64,000 nt of DNA from an uncultured Lachnoanaerobaculum sp. (GTDB taxonomy: Bacteria; Bacillota; Clostridia; Lachnospirales; Lachnospiraceae), in contig CALALP010000045.1 of NCBI GenBank assembly GCA_937925515.1, positions 38,029-102,028 on the forward strand. Reading direction: 5' to 3'. How positions within the stretch are numbered: the first letter of the stretch is position 1; each line of letters starts with the position of its first letter. Under the pieces are notes generated by a model. The model was given only the letters and a program-made list of their open reading frames with translations, searched no databases and was not told the origin of the DNA. Below, one piece after another: positions 17,486 to 26,766 of the stretch. A program made the position numbers and the translations under genes.

Positions 17486-17797
17486 TTGATAAGAAAAGCA
17501 TTTAGAATGACAGTTTATCCTGATAAACATGAAGAATATGAAAAACGCCATAATGAATTATGGCCTGAAATGAGAAGAATGTTAAAAGAGCATGGTGTAG
17601 ATAAATATTATATTTTTTTAGATAAGGAAACAAATTACTTATTTGCCTATGCAGAAATTGAAAGTGAAGAGTTATGGGAGAAAATTTCCTCCACTGACAT
17701 TAATCAAAAATGGTGGCATTATATGAAATCTGTCATGGAAACTAATGAGGATAGCTCTCCGAAAAGCGTAGAACTAAAAGAGGTATTTAAGCTTTAG
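17486..17797 (+). CDS. rhaM: L-rhamnose mutarotase RhaM
   Basis: 103 residues matching RhaM end to end: IRKAFRMTVYPDKHEEYEKRHNELWPEM at the start, LDKETNYLFAYAEIES, and the closing NQKWWHYM...ELKEVF. It interconverts alpha and beta anomers of L-rhamnose. TTG at 17486 is chosen because AGAGGTG ends seven bases upstream and it gives the conserved MIRKAF N terminus; GTG at 17477 falls inside that ribosome site. A TATAAT box lies near 17435. No other rhamnose catabolic gene is visible, but a glycosidase/ABC operon converges on it. Confidence 0.93.
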   Translation: MIRKAFRMTVYPDKHEEYEKRHNELWPEMRRMLKEHGVDKYYIFLDKETNYLFAYAEIESEELWEKISSTDINQKWWHYMKSVMETNEDSSPKSVELKEVFKL

Positions 17798-17802
17798 TTT
17801 AA

Positions 17803-17837
17803 GTGGGAGTTGCGAGCCGACGGCTCGCAACTCCCAC
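17803..17837. repeat. Perfect 35-base palindrome between convergent genes
   Basis: Arms GTGGGAGTTGCGAGCCG (17803-17819) and its exact complement (17821-17837) surround one base. It begins just after the rhaM stop and ends eight bases before the GH31 stop. Neither strand has a T-run, so it could be a factor-dependent or imperfect bidirectional terminator, or a repeated palindrome like those at 4506 and 24501. Confidence 0.75.
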
Positions 17838-17844
17838 CCATAAA

Positions 17845-20211
17845 TTATTCAGCAGTCAAAATCTCTACTAATGGAGCATATATATTTTTTTCTAAGCCAA
17901 GTGATAATAACTCGCCTAGAACAAAATGTCTACCTTTTACATCAATTTTTCTTATAACTGCCATTATCTTAGTTTTTAAGTCATACTCTATCTGATAAGC
18001 ATTCAATATATCAAATATTCTTGCTTGTAGATTTTCAATAAGTTTTTTATTTCTATGATTTTTACTAGCTAGTACTACATTAACCACTAATTTAGAACTT
18101 ACATCAATCTCTCCCAAGTCTACATTTAGTGTCCCCTTTTTCTCATCTATATAGACATTTTTATCTAAAACATTATCATCTAAAGTAATATCTATACTTT
18201 CATAATATATATTTTGATAAAATTCAAGTTTATAACTTCTTAACTTAGGTATAGCAGATAGATTTCCACTTGCAGGATTTATTGTAAATTGCATAGTCTT
18301 ATCATCTTCGCTGTATTCATACTTTGTAAATGCAATATCTTCTTCTACATAATCTACTAATTCCTTTTCATCTTCATATAGAGTAAAACTTGCATTTGCT
18401 CCACAAAATATTTTAATATCAAGTTCATTTGGATTTGAAATTTTATCTCGCTCTATATTAGCATTAAGTACTAAAATACTTCCTGCCCTTGCTAAAACAG
18501 GTATACTTTCCAAAGTTCTATAAAACTCAAACTCCCTATCTCCAAAGTATTTCAATCCTGTAAAAATGTCTATCCACTCTCCTTTTGGAAGATAAGCATT
18601 TTCAACTGACATATTACTCTTACTATCAGTTTTTGAAGTTATAGGCAGGACTAATAGATTTGTACCAAAATAATACTCATTTCTTACTTCATAAGCTTTG
18701 TCAATCCTAGGATTATCATAATACACAGGTAAAATCAGAGGAGTCTTTTCTAAATGTGTTATATAGTTCATTGTATACAAGTATGGTATAAGCTTATGTC
18801 TTAACCTCAAAAATTCTATACTTATATTTTTTGCTATAAGATTATAATTCCAAGGTTCTTTGCCATTGAACTCATTTTCTGTACTATGTAATCTTAATAT
18901 AGGGGAAAATGTTCCAAGTTGCACCCAACGCACAAACAATTCATCATCTTTTATGCCATTCATGTGTCCACCAATGTCATGACTCCACCAAGCATAACCT
19001 ATATTTGATGCTGTTGAGGTAAAATATGGTTGAAATTTTAAACTTTCCCAAGAAATCACAGTATCTCCTGAAAATCCTACCGGATACCTATGACTTCCTG
19101 CTCCTGCATATCTCGATAGTATCAAGGCTCTCTTATTATTTCTACTTATATCTTTATAGTGAAAATAATTTAAAAGCCACAATGGGTCCAGTCCCTTTAT
19201 ACCCGAATTATTGCCCTGCTGCCAATCAATCCACCAAAAGTCAACTCCCTCTTCCTCAAGTTTATGATGAACATATTTAAAATAACCGTCAACAAATTTT
19301 TTATCTGTTATATTAAATACAATCGGATCACCATTTTCTATATCAACTCCCATAAACTTTGCAAAGTCCCTATACTTATCCTCATAAGCTCTTACTCCGT
19401 CTGCCGGATGAACATTTAAAGTAACTTTTAGCCCCTTTGAATGTAATGTTTCTAAAAATTTCCTAGGCTCTTTAAACAACTTTCTATTCCAAGTATAGCC
19501 TGTCCAACCTGTACCATACTTTGGGTCAACCTTTGTCAAATGCCAATCTATATCTATTACTGCTACACTAAATGGGATTTTCTCTTCCTCAAACCTATTC
19601 ATAAGATTTAAATAAGTTTCATCACTATACTTATAATACCTACTCCACCAATTTCCAAGTGCATAGCGTGGAAGTAGAGGCACTTTTCCTGTAAGTGTAT
19701 AAAAATCTCTCAAGGCTAGCCTATATTCAAGTCCATAGCCAAAGAAATATAAATCAATAGAATTACTATCTTTTCTAAACTCAAACCAATTATCAGAATT
19801 TATTAACATAGAATTGCTATCATCAAGTACAGCCCATTGTTGCCTTGATATAATTCCGTCCTCAAGTGCTATTTCTCCATTGACTCCATCTAGTGTTCTG
19901 GCAGTTCCACCTAAAGTAATCTGCTTATCCCCATAATGCCATACTGCCGAACTACTTCCATAATCTCCACTTACATATACCTTTAGCCCCTCTGCACTAA
20001 ATTCTTTTTTATTATATATTACTCTAAGATAAGAAGTTATAATGATAAGTTCGTCATCATTTTCAACTACTCTGTATTCAAACTTAGGGAAATTCCTATT
20101 TGTAACTACCTGTGTAACCTCATCTACAAATATTCCCTTATCACTATATTCCATTCTTATAAGTCTTTCTGTAAGCAAACTAAAACGATACTTATTTCCT
20201 TTTATTATCAT
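17845..20211 (-). CDS. Glycoside hydrolase family 31 (alpha-glucosidase/alpha-xylosidase type)
   Basis: 788 residues, no signal peptide, so intracellular. N-terminal beta domain, then the GH31 barrel with WWIDWQQG (Asp329, expected nucleophile) and GFSGDTVISW (Asp383, expected acid/base), plus FDIDWH-like VIDIDWH and LRLHSTENEF. The C-terminal ~130 residues are beta-sandwich and a helical tail. It is the last gene of a LacI-controlled ABC sugar operon and should cleave an imported alpha-linked oligosaccharide. Which sugar it cleaves cannot be read from sequence alone. Confidence 0.9.
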   Translation of the reverse strand: MIIKGNKYRFSLLTERLIRMEYSDKGIFVDEVTQVVTNRNFPKFEYRVVENDDELIIITSYLRVIYNKKEFSAEGLKVYVSGDYGSSSAVWHYGDKQITLGGTARTLDGVNGEIALEDGIISRQQWAVLDDSNSMLINSDNWFEFRKDSNSIDLYFFGYGLEYRLALRDFYTLTGKVPLLPRYALGNWWSRYYKYSDETYLNLMNRFEEEKIPFSVAVIDIDWHLTKVDPKYGTGWTGYTWNRKLFKEPRKFLETLHSKGLKVTLNVHPADGVRAYEDKYRDFAKFMGVDIENGDPIVFNITDKKFVDGYFKYVHHKLEEEGVDFWWIDWQQGNNSGIKGLDPLWLLNYFHYKDISRNNKRALILSRYAGAGSHRYPVGFSGDTVISWESLKFQPYFTSTASNIGYAWWSHDIGGHMNGIKDDELFVRWVQLGTFSPILRLHSTENEFNGKEPWNYNLIAKNISIEFLRLRHKLIPYLYTMNYITHLEKTPLILPVYYDNPRIDKAYEVRNEYYFGTNLLVLPITSKTDSKSNMSVENAYLPKGEWIDIFTGLKYFGDREFEFYRTLESIPVLARAGSILVLNANIERDKISNPNELDIKIFCGANASFTLYEDEKELVDYVEEDIAFTKYEYSEDDKTMQFTINPASGNLSAIPKLRSYKLEFYQNIYYESIDITLDDNVLDKNVYIDEKKGTLNVDLGEIDVSSKLVVNVVLASKNHRNKKLIENLQARIFDILNAYQIEYDLKTKIMAVIRKIDVKGRHFVLGELLSLGLEKNIYAPLVEILTAE

Positions 20212-20213
20212 CT

Positions 20214-21038
20214 TTACCCCTTTATTCCTGAACTGATAGTAGAACTTTGAATTTGTTCCTGTGCAAGTATGTATATTATGATTCCCGGCAATATAACAAC
20301 TGAAAGTGCTGCAAAAAGCTTGGTATAATCATAAGAAAATGCCTCTGTAAAAAACTGTAAAGCAAGAGGTAATGTCCTATTATTATCTGAGGCAGTGAGT
20401 AAAGAGGCATAGAAATACTCATTCCAATTTGCTAAAAACATTAAAATTCCTGCTGTTGTAAGACCACCTTTTGCAAGTGGTATATTTATTTTCCAAAAAA
20501 CTGTAAAAAAATTTGCTCCCTCAAGTACTGCCGCCTCATCTAAAGATTTTGGAATTGCCATAAAAGTAGGTCTAAGTATAAATGTTGATATAGCTAATCC
20601 CATTGATAAATATACAAGACTTAGCCCCCAAATATTATCATATAATCCAAAATTCATAACTAATGAAAATATAGGTTGTGCCTTTGACTGAGCAGGTACT
20701 AAAAGTGTTATAGTATACAATATATATATCAAATTTTTTCCCGGAAAATCAAATTTCGCTAAGACATAACTTCCCATTGAAAATATAAACAAAGCCCCTA
20801 ATGTTGAACTTAAGGATATTAACAGGGAGTTTATGAAATATCTACCAAAATTATATTTGCTGAAAATATAGTAAAATGGTGCAAAATCTAATTTAGTCAG
20901 CAAAGCAAAAGGACTTGAAAGTATGCTTGCATTAGTCTTAAAAGCAGATGCTAATACCCACAATATAGGAAAAATTGATATAACTATTGTAAATATCAAT
21001 ATAGTATAACTAAATACTTTATATGCTCTATTTTTCAC
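20214..21038 (-). CDS. ABC sugar permease (MalG/UgpE type)
   Basis: 274 residues with about six membrane segments. The EAA loop that contacts the ATPase is visible as LDEAAVLEGANFFTVFWKINIPLAKG. Typical CUT1-family inner-membrane subunit. It starts 10 bases after the upstream permease and its stop is 3 bases from the GH31 start, so the operon is tightly packed. No dedicated ATPase gene is present; a shared MsmK-like ATPase elsewhere is inferred. Confidence 0.92.
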   Translation of the reverse strand: MKNRAYKVFSYTILIFTIVISIFPILWVLASAFKTNASILSSPFALLTKLDFAPFYYIFSKYNFGRYFINSLLISLSSTLGALFIFSMGSYVLAKFDFPGKNLIYILYTITLLVPAQSKAQPIFSLVMNFGLYDNIWGLSLVYLSMGLAISTFILRPTFMAIPKSLDEAAVLEGANFFTVFWKINIPLAKGGLTTAGILMFLANWNEYFYASLLTASDNNRTLPLALQFFTEAFSYDYTKLFAALSVVILPGIIIYILAQEQIQSSTISSGIKG

Positions 21039-21047
21039 GACTTCTTT

Positions 21048-21932
21048 CTAATATATCCTTTCATTCATTCTAAAAATCTTATTAACTGCATACAATATAA
21101 TAATTCCTAAAATAAACATTATTATACCATTTGCATTTGCATATCCATACTTTAAATCTAAAATAGACTTTACAATTATTACAGGTAAGTTCATTGTATC
21201 ATCTCCCGGACCACCTGCTGTGGTTAATGCAATCTGCTCGTACATTGCAATTCTTGCAGTTATTGAGGCTATAATTCCTGTTCCTATTGCATTTCTACAA
21301 AGTGGTAATTGAATATATCTAACTATTTGAATGTACTTTGCTCCGTCAACTCTTGCAGCCTCAAATAAATCTGTCGGTATTGCAAATAAGTCATTTAATA
21401 CAATCAAACTTACTATTACAGCGTAAAACAGCCATGTTAAAGTAACTGCTATAAAGGCATAAGGCGAACTGTAAAACCACTGTACATGAAAATTAGGGTT
21501 TATAAGTCTAATAATATTATTAAATATCCCTATATCATCATTAAAAATAAACCTATAAATCATTGACCAAGCAGCTGCACTTATTACATTTGGAATCATA
21601 AAAACTGCTCTTGTAAATTTCCAACCTTTAGGTTTTTCAAATAATATAAATGCAACTAATACTCCAAAACCAACATGTATAACTACTGCTATAATTGACC
21701 AAAGTAAGATATTTTTTAAAGAAAATAAAAATGCTGCATTAGTAAACATCTTATAATAATTCTCAAATCCAATAAATTTTGGCTTATTAAAACCGTCCCA
21801 TTTTGTAAATGAAGTATATATTACTGTAAAAATAGGCTGTATATAGAACATTATAAAAATGATAAATGAGGGTAGCAAAAACAAATAAATATATTTATAG
21901 TTCTTTCTACTATTTTTGTTTAAACATTTCAT
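21048..21932 (-). CDS. ABC sugar permease (MalF/UgpA type)
   Basis: 294 residues, six predicted membrane segments, N-terminal basic cytoplasmic stretch, and the EAA loop FEAARVDGAKYIQIVRYIQLPLCRN. The partner permease follows directly. Together they form the channel of a CUT1-type oligosaccharide importer. Confidence 0.92.
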   Translation of the reverse strand: MKCLNKNSRKNYKYIYLFLLPSFIIFIMFYIQPIFTVIYTSFTKWDGFNKPKFIGFENYYKMFTNAAFLFSLKNILLWSIIAVVIHVGFGVLVAFILFEKPKGWKFTRAVFMIPNVISAAAWSMIYRFIFNDDIGIFNNIIRLINPNFHVQWFYSSPYAFIAVTLTWLFYAVIVSLIVLNDLFAIPTDLFEAARVDGAKYIQIVRYIQLPLCRNAIGTGIIASITARIAMYEQIALTTAGGPGDDTMNLPVIIVKSILDLKYGYANANGIIMFILGIIILYAVNKIFRMNERIY

Positions 21933-21951
21933 TTAAATTCCCCTTATAAAT

Positions 21952-23277
21952 CTACTGTTTAGCCTCCTCTGCCTTTTTAGTTAATTCCTTACAAAAATCT
22001 TCAGGAGTTAAGGTATTATCAATTAGTTTAGGTAGTAACTTTCCAAACTCTGAATCTGCTATTGATGCAGGAAGTACATCACCCAATATTGCAACATACT
22101 TTGTATCCTTATCCATACTGCTTGATAGCTCATATAGGATTCTATTTTTCTCAAGTTCTTTCAAAAATTCCTCACTATATTCTATATTTGGAGCATCTCC
22201 TCCCTCTGCTAATATATATGCTTGTACCTCTGCTTTGGAACTTCTAAACGCTAAAAATGCCTTTGCCACCTCTTTTTGTTCATCACTTGCTAAATTTGAT
22301 ACCCAAAAATCTCCATAGGTGCTTGGGTTGGCAAGTGCAATATTTCCGGGGTATATTGTTGCTTTTACATCATTTCCATTAAAACCATTACTCCATTTAT
22401 CTTTTGAACTATTTTCAAATTCTGCTGCCATCCATGAACCATTACACATAAGAGCTGCATTATTACTCATAAATGTATTTGCCGCATCAGCATAAGCTGC
22501 ACCGATAGTATTAGAAGATGCGTTATTTTGCAATAATTTCTGAAGTTTTGAAACAGAATTAATTATTATCTCATTATTATAATCCCATATCTTAGTATCT
22601 GTACTAGAATTTAGAAGTTCTGCTCCTCCTTCTTCATTTCCTATGATAGCTGCAAGCATAAGAGAGGTTGACCAAGCATTTTCAGATGTCATAAATGCCA
22701 TTTTATTATCCCCTATACTTTCTGTAAATTCTTGCATAGACATATCTTTAATATCTTTACTAGGTTTATATAATGCTGTATTATAATATAGCCCTATTGG
22801 TCTAAGAACAATTAGTGGATTGCAAATGAGTTTTCCATTTACTGTACAAAAATCTTTTGACTCTTTTATCCAATACCCTGCTACTTCTTGATTTTCTTTA
22901 GCATATTCACTTAAATCATATGCCATGTCATTTTCAAGTATTGCTTGTTTAAACCATTGAGTGTCAATTCCACCTGAACCCGGAGAATGAATTAAAGTTG
23001 GTAATTTCTTTTGAGCTGCAAGTTGTTTAATTTTTTCTGCATAAGCATCTTGAGGAACTTCTTCAACAACTATCTTGTACTTGCCCTCATATTTTTTATT
23101 AAATCTTTCTACTTGTGGCAAAAAGAACTTTGCTCCTACATTTTCTCCTGCAAGATATGTCGGTAATTTAAGTTCAACTTCCTTTCCTGTCTTACTAGAG
23201 TTAGTATTACCACAAGCCATAACACTTAAACCAATTAAACCTGACATAACAAGTATTCCAATATTTTTTAATTTCAT
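21952..23277 (-). CDS. ABC sugar-binding lipoprotein
   Basis: 441-residue family 1 solute-binding protein. ATG at 23277 follows GGAGG; the signal peptide ends in lipobox LSVMAC, predicting a lipid-anchored extracellular protein. The remainder has the two-lobed binding-protein pattern, including NNAALMCNGSWMAAEF and AKAFLAFRSSKAEVQAYI. It feeds the two permeases downstream. A perfect LacI-type operator lies 33 bases upstream of its start. Confidence 0.93.
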   Translation of the reverse strand: MKLKNIGILVMSGLIGLSVMACGNTNSSKTGKEVELKLPTYLAGENVGAKFFLPQVERFNKKYEGKYKIVVEEVPQDAYAEKIKQLAAQKKLPTLIHSPGSGGIDTQWFKQAILENDMAYDLSEYAKENQEVAGYWIKESKDFCTVNGKLICNPLIVLRPIGLYYNTALYKPSKDIKDMSMQEFTESIGDNKMAFMTSENAWSTSLMLAAIIGNEEGGAELLNSSTDTKIWDYNNEIIINSVSKLQKLLQNNASSNTIGAAYADAANTFMSNNAALMCNGSWMAAEFENSSKDKWSNGFNGNDVKATIYPGNIALANPSTYGDFWVSNLASDEQKEVAKAFLAFRSSKAEVQAYILAEGGDAPNIEYSEEFLKELEKNRILYELSSSMDKDTKYVAILGDVLPASIADSEFGKLLPKLIDNTLTPEDFCKELTKKAEEAKQ

Positions 23278-23309
23278 GACAGCCTCCAATATTTTTTAAT
23301 CTTAATCAA

Positions 23310-23323
23310 CAAAAACGTTTTTG
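23310..23323. promoter_or_regulatory. LacI-family operator in front of the binding-protein gene
   Basis: CAAAAACGTTTTTG is a perfect 14-base palindrome with the central CG typical of LacI/GalR sites. It lies between the regulator stop and the binding-protein start, so the transport-GH31 part can be controlled separately from the regulator. Confidence 0.75.
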
Positions 23324-23338
23324 AAAAATTCAAAAAAA

Positions 23339-24355
23339 TTATAATAGTTTTTCGCTTTCTCCCTCAAGCAGTTGGTGCTCTATATAAACTATACTTTTTT
23401 GTATTTCACCATTCATAAGCCCACTCAATAATTTCATACCAATATAGCCTTTTCTTCTAGTATTTTGATTGATAGTTGTTATTCTTGGTTTAATATAGTT
23501 AAGTAAGTGTATACCGTCAAAACCTGTTACTGAAAAATCCTCAGGTACTCTATAACCACTATCTTGTATAGCTCTTACAACTGCAATAGCCATTAAATCA
23601 CTCATGCATATAAAAAGTCGTCCTCTTGTATCCTTAAAGTTATCAAGATAATCTTTTGTCTTAATATAAGCCTCATCTTCATCAAATCTACAATCTATAA
23701 CATCAACATCTTCATATCTTAAATTATATTTTTTTAAGGCAGATTTAAAACCTTTTAGTCTTGCATGTGTTACTTGTGCCTCCTCCTTTCCCTTAATAAG
23801 AATTATTTTATCTAAAAACTTACTTAAACTATATTCTGTAATTTCTCTAAATGCTTTTTCATCATCTGTAAGTACACAAGCAACTTTCCCCCCCTCAATT
23901 AAAACATCTATTGCAACACAAGGAATACTACTTTTTCCTGCTTGTAATACATACTCATCTTCTATTTTCATACCAACAAGAATAACTCCGTCCAAACCAT
24001 ATTCTCTACAAAAATCCTCAAGACTTTGTTGTTTTTGTAATTCAGAAGATATTGCATACATTGCAACCGTAATATCATAAGTATGCATATAATCAAAAAT
24101 ACCTCTGAGTATATTTCCTGTAAACTCGTCCATAGGATTATTGCTCCCAAGCCCTGATACAATTACAGCCATATTGTTTTTTCTTTTTAAAGCTAAATCT
24201 CTAGCATTTTTACTTGGTCTATACCCAAGTTCTATTGCAGCTTTTTTTATTTTTTTTCTTGTTTCCTCATTGACATCTGAATAATCATTTAAAGCTCTTG
24301 ACACTGTGCTAATAGATACACCTACATATTTAGCAAGGTCTTTTATAGATACCAT
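23339..24355 (-). CDS. LacI/GalR-family transcriptional regulator
   Basis: 338 residues. The N-terminal helix-turn-helix and hinge read VSIKDLAKYVGVSISTVSRALN and IKKAAIELGYRPSKNARDLA, followed by a periplasmic-binding-protein-like effector domain (VSGLGSNNP, CMSDLMAIAVVRAIQDSGY, SVTGFDG). ATG at 24355 follows AAAGGAA and is preferred over 24370. It probably represses the downstream sugar operon and, through the operator at 24370-24383, itself. The inducer is presumably the imported sugar. Confidence 0.94.
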   Translation of the reverse strand: MVSIKDLAKYVGVSISTVSRALNDYSDVNEETRKKIKKAAIELGYRPSKNARDLALKRKNNMAVIVSGLGSNNPMDEFTGNILRGIFDYMHTYDITVAMYAISSELQKQQSLEDFCREYGLDGVILVGMKIEDEYVLQAGKSSIPCVAIDVLIEGGKVACVLTDDEKAFREITEYSLSKFLDKIILIKGKEEAQVTHARLKGFKSALKKYNLRYEDVDVIDCRFDEDEAYIKTKDYLDNFKDTRGRLFICMSDLMAIAVVRAIQDSGYRVPEDFSVTGFDGIHLLNYIKPRITTINQNTRRKGYIGMKLLSGLMNGEIQKSIVYIEHQLLEGESEKLL

Positions 24356-24369
24356 AATAATTCCTTTCA

Positions 24370-24383
24370 CAAAAACGTTTTCG
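24370..24383. promoter_or_regulatory. LacI-family operator in front of the regulator gene
   Basis: CAAAAACGTTTTCG, with palindromic core AAAACGTTTT (24372-24381), differs from the site at 23310 by one base. It lies about 15 bases upstream of the regulator ATG, overlapping its ribosome-binding region. Confidence 0.7.
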
Positions 24384-24455
24384 ATATATTAATAATATAT
24401 ATTTTAACTAGCAAAAAAACAAGTAAATACTAAAAAATCAGCAATAACAACAAAG

Positions 24456-24490
24456 CTTAATAGTGTTTTTTATATAAAATCACTATTAAG
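24456..24490. repeat. Inverted repeat between regulator and DUF975 gene
   Basis: Perfect 10-base arms CTTAATAGTG and CACTATTAAG flank a 15-base T/A-rich loop. It follows the terminator at 24501-24545 in the minus direction. It could be a second hairpin or an operator; nothing more can be said. Confidence 0.5.
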
Positions 24491-24500
24491 TTTATAAAAA

Positions 24501-24545
24501 TTAGGAGTAGTATTCCTCACTGCCAGTGAGAAAAACTACTCCTAA
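24501..24545 (-). terminator. Terminator after the DUF975 gene
   Basis: Long inverted repeat with outer arms TTAGGAGTAGT and ACTACTCCTAA, inner arms CTCACTG and CAGTGAG, and a one-base centre. On the minus strand it is followed by ATTTTTAT, so it fits a rho-independent terminator. Its one-base-centre shape resembles the palindromes at 4506 and 17803. Confidence 0.7.
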
Positions 24546-24577
24546 AAAAATTAAAAACTAAAGTAAAACACTACCTT

Positions 24578-25948
24578 TTACAACTTTCCTATATCTGAAT
24601 TATCTAATCCGGAATCTGATACATTACTATCAATATTTTCCTTATTCTTGTCTAAACTTACAGCTCCCAAACTTTCATCAACCTTAGTTTCAACATTTGA
24701 AATGCTACCCACTTCTTTATTTATATCATCTGTATTATTAGTGTCATTTGTAAGGTTAATTGAAAAACCGGTAGCACTATCCGGCTTTGGCTCACTCTTA
24801 GTCAAATCACTTGGTTTATTTAAATCAACACTTTGATTAAGATCTGTGGCTTGAGCATTTTCACTAGTTTTATTCAAATTTACACCATTTGCTCCTTGTT
24901 GGTTTGGATTACCTTGATTTGGATTAACATTAAATCCTTGGTAAGACGGTGCATAGTCTGAACCATAAGTTGTTGGAGCTTGATGAGGTCTATTTATATT
25001 TGGGTTATAATTATTTCCCTGTTGTCCTTGATAATTTGGATAGCTCTGATTTGGTCGGTCCATATTTGGTTTATAATTGTTTCCTTGCTGTCCTTGGTAG
25101 TTTTGGTAACCTTGGTTCGGATAATCCTGATTTGGGTAGCCCTGATTTTGGTAACCACCTTGTTGCATACGGTTTGCGTAGTAAGTACTATCTGTTTCGC
25201 CTTTTAGTTTTCTATACATTTCAGCTACACTAGCATATACATAAGGATTAGTCCAAAAAATTGCGATTAATCCAAATGTAACTATAGTTAATAAATGCCA
25301 ACCTATAAATGAAAGTCCTAGTGCAAATAATTTCATCTTATTTCCTTGCATCATGTTTTTACTTCTGCTAAGTACTTCTTCCGGAGTTAAGTATGGTTCA
25401 TCAGCTAAAATATAAGGAACTAAGGCATATTCATAAGCTTTTATAATTCCCGGAATAATAAATAATAATGACCATAAAAATACTCTAAGCTCCACTAAAA
25501 AGGAAGTATAAACTTCATTTTTATATGAACCGTTTGTAAATCCAAAACCTAAACTTCCTACTTTAGCATTTCCTGTTCTTGCATTTTCAAGAAAAAACTT
25601 TGCTGAACCAATCTGTAAAATATCATATATAAAAATTCTATAAATAGCACTGACAACACTTATAACAATAAAAATAACTATAACTACTAAAGTGATAAAT
25701 ATTATAAGTGATACCATATCATAAGATATTTTATTTGCAATATAAGATAAAATATAATATATCTTTAGTGAATTTGGGTCAACATAATCACCTGACTTAG
25801 CAATATTAAGTAATTGGTCTATATTCCCCTTTACTGAAAAATACATACCTGAAAGCAAAGTAAGAATAAAACTTACTAGTACACAAGGCCAGTAATTATT
25901 TTTAAACTTCATTTTTCCAATCTGCTTTACTTCTGAAATCACCCACAT
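24578..25948 (-). CDS. DUF975-family membrane protein with Gln/Asn/Tyr-rich tail
   Basis: 456 residues from ATG 25948 (GGAGG five bases upstream). The first ~240 residues match DUF975: a short amphipathic start (VISEVKQIGKMKFKNNYW), four to six membrane segments, and EYALVPYILADEPYLTPEEVLSRSKNMM. After residue about 240 the protein changes to repeats of NQGYPNQ and YQGQQGNNYNP type to about residue 350, then a Ser/Asp/Asn-rich tail. The tail is probably cytoplasmic or extracellular disordered sequence. Function of DUF975 is unknown. Confidence 0.8.
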   Translation of the reverse strand: MWVISEVKQIGKMKFKNNYWPCVLVSFILTLLSGMYFSVKGNIDQLLNIAKSGDYVDPNSLKIYYILSYIANKISYDMVSLIIFITLVVIVIFIVISVVSAIYRIFIYDILQIGSAKFFLENARTGNAKVGSLGFGFTNGSYKNEVYTSFLVELRVFLWSLLFIIPGIIKAYEYALVPYILADEPYLTPEEVLSRSKNMMQGNKMKLFALGLSFIGWHLLTIVTFGLIAIFWTNPYVYASVAEMYRKLKGETDSTYYANRMQQGGYQNQGYPNQDYPNQGYQNYQGQQGNNYKPNMDRPNQSYPNYQGQQGNNYNPNINRPHQAPTTYGSDYAPSYQGFNVNPNQGNPNQQGANGVNLNKTSENAQATDLNQSVDLNKPSDLTKSEPKPDSATGFSINLTNDTNNTDDINKEVGSISNVETKVDESLGAVSLDKNKENIDSNVSDSGLDNSDIGKL

Positions 25949-25987
25949 ATAAGCCTCCATTTTTTATAATTTATAAGAATTACTTTA

Positions 25988-26701
25988 TTACTCTATTTTT
26001 GAAATCGCTTTCATCATTTTGTAAATTTTATCTTTGTTTCTTTCATAAGCCTCTTTATAAAGTCCACCTGATACATTAGCTAGAACTTCCTGACCGGTAG
26101 GGCCAAGTATAAGATTTATATATACTCTTTCATTTGAATATTGGGTATATAGTTTACCTCTTAAGCCTGAAAAGGTTACAAAATCCTCTACTTTATCATA
26201 TTGTGGAATTCCAACAGTATATGCACCTGCACATACTGTTAGAAAATAAAAATCATCAATTTTTATATTAATTCCACCGTCCATATTAAAATCACTTGGC
26301 TCATCTTTTTTTTGTGCTCCAAAACTTCTTACTTCTGCATTTGGAGAATAATAAACCTTAAATTTAAAAGCCTCATTTATATATTCTGCCGGAACTTTAT
26401 TACCAAACATGGTTTTATACATTTCCTCTTTATCAATAAGTCTACCTGACCTACTCATATTATAACCTTCAGGAGTTTTGCCCTCTGAAATAATGCAGCC
26501 GTCATCTTTTACATAGTACCAAATATCAGTAGTTAAATCATGAAACCAACCACTTTTAAAATAACTTCCGTCTTTATACTTGAGTTTCCAACAATTTTCT
26601 TCCTTTACCCAACCTGGATAAATCTCACTCAAAGCATATACATTGAAAAAGTTCATAAAAATAAATATACCTAAAAAAACAGCCAACATTCTTTTTTTCA
26701 T
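25988..26701 (-). CDS. Secreted protein with wall-binding-like repeats
   Basis: 237 residues from ATG 26701, preceded by GGGAGGGG; signal peptide ends near VYALS. Residues 30-75 hold two repeats (WKLKYKDGSYFKSGWF, IWYYVKDDGCI) like those of wall-binding proteins. Residues 85-237 form a separate domain without recognisable catalytic motif (VYYSPNAEVRSFGAQKK, YFLTVCAGAYTVGIPQYD). It lies just downstream of an NlpC/P60-like gene and may act with it at the cell surface. Confidence 0.75.
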   Translation of the reverse strand: MKKRMLAVFLGIFIFMNFFNVYALSEIYPGWVKEENCWKLKYKDGSYFKSGWFHDLTTDIWYYVKDDGCIISEGKTPEGYNMSRSGRLIDKEEMYKTMFGNKVPAEYINEAFKFKVYYSPNAEVRSFGAQKKDEPSDFNMDGGINIKIDDFYFLTVCAGAYTVGIPQYDKVEDFVTFSGLRGKLYTQYSNERVYINLILGPTGQEVLANVSGGLYKEAYERNKDKIYKMMKAISKIE

Positions 26702-26766
26702 AAGCCCCTCCCTTCGATTAAATCTTTTAATCAAGACATATCACTCCTACTATCACTAAACTAAAC

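Noticed and set aside
24981..25150. Repeated sequence as a CRISPR array
   Set aside because: The repeats lie within the DUF975 reading frame, are short and imperfect, and encode NQGYP-like peptides.
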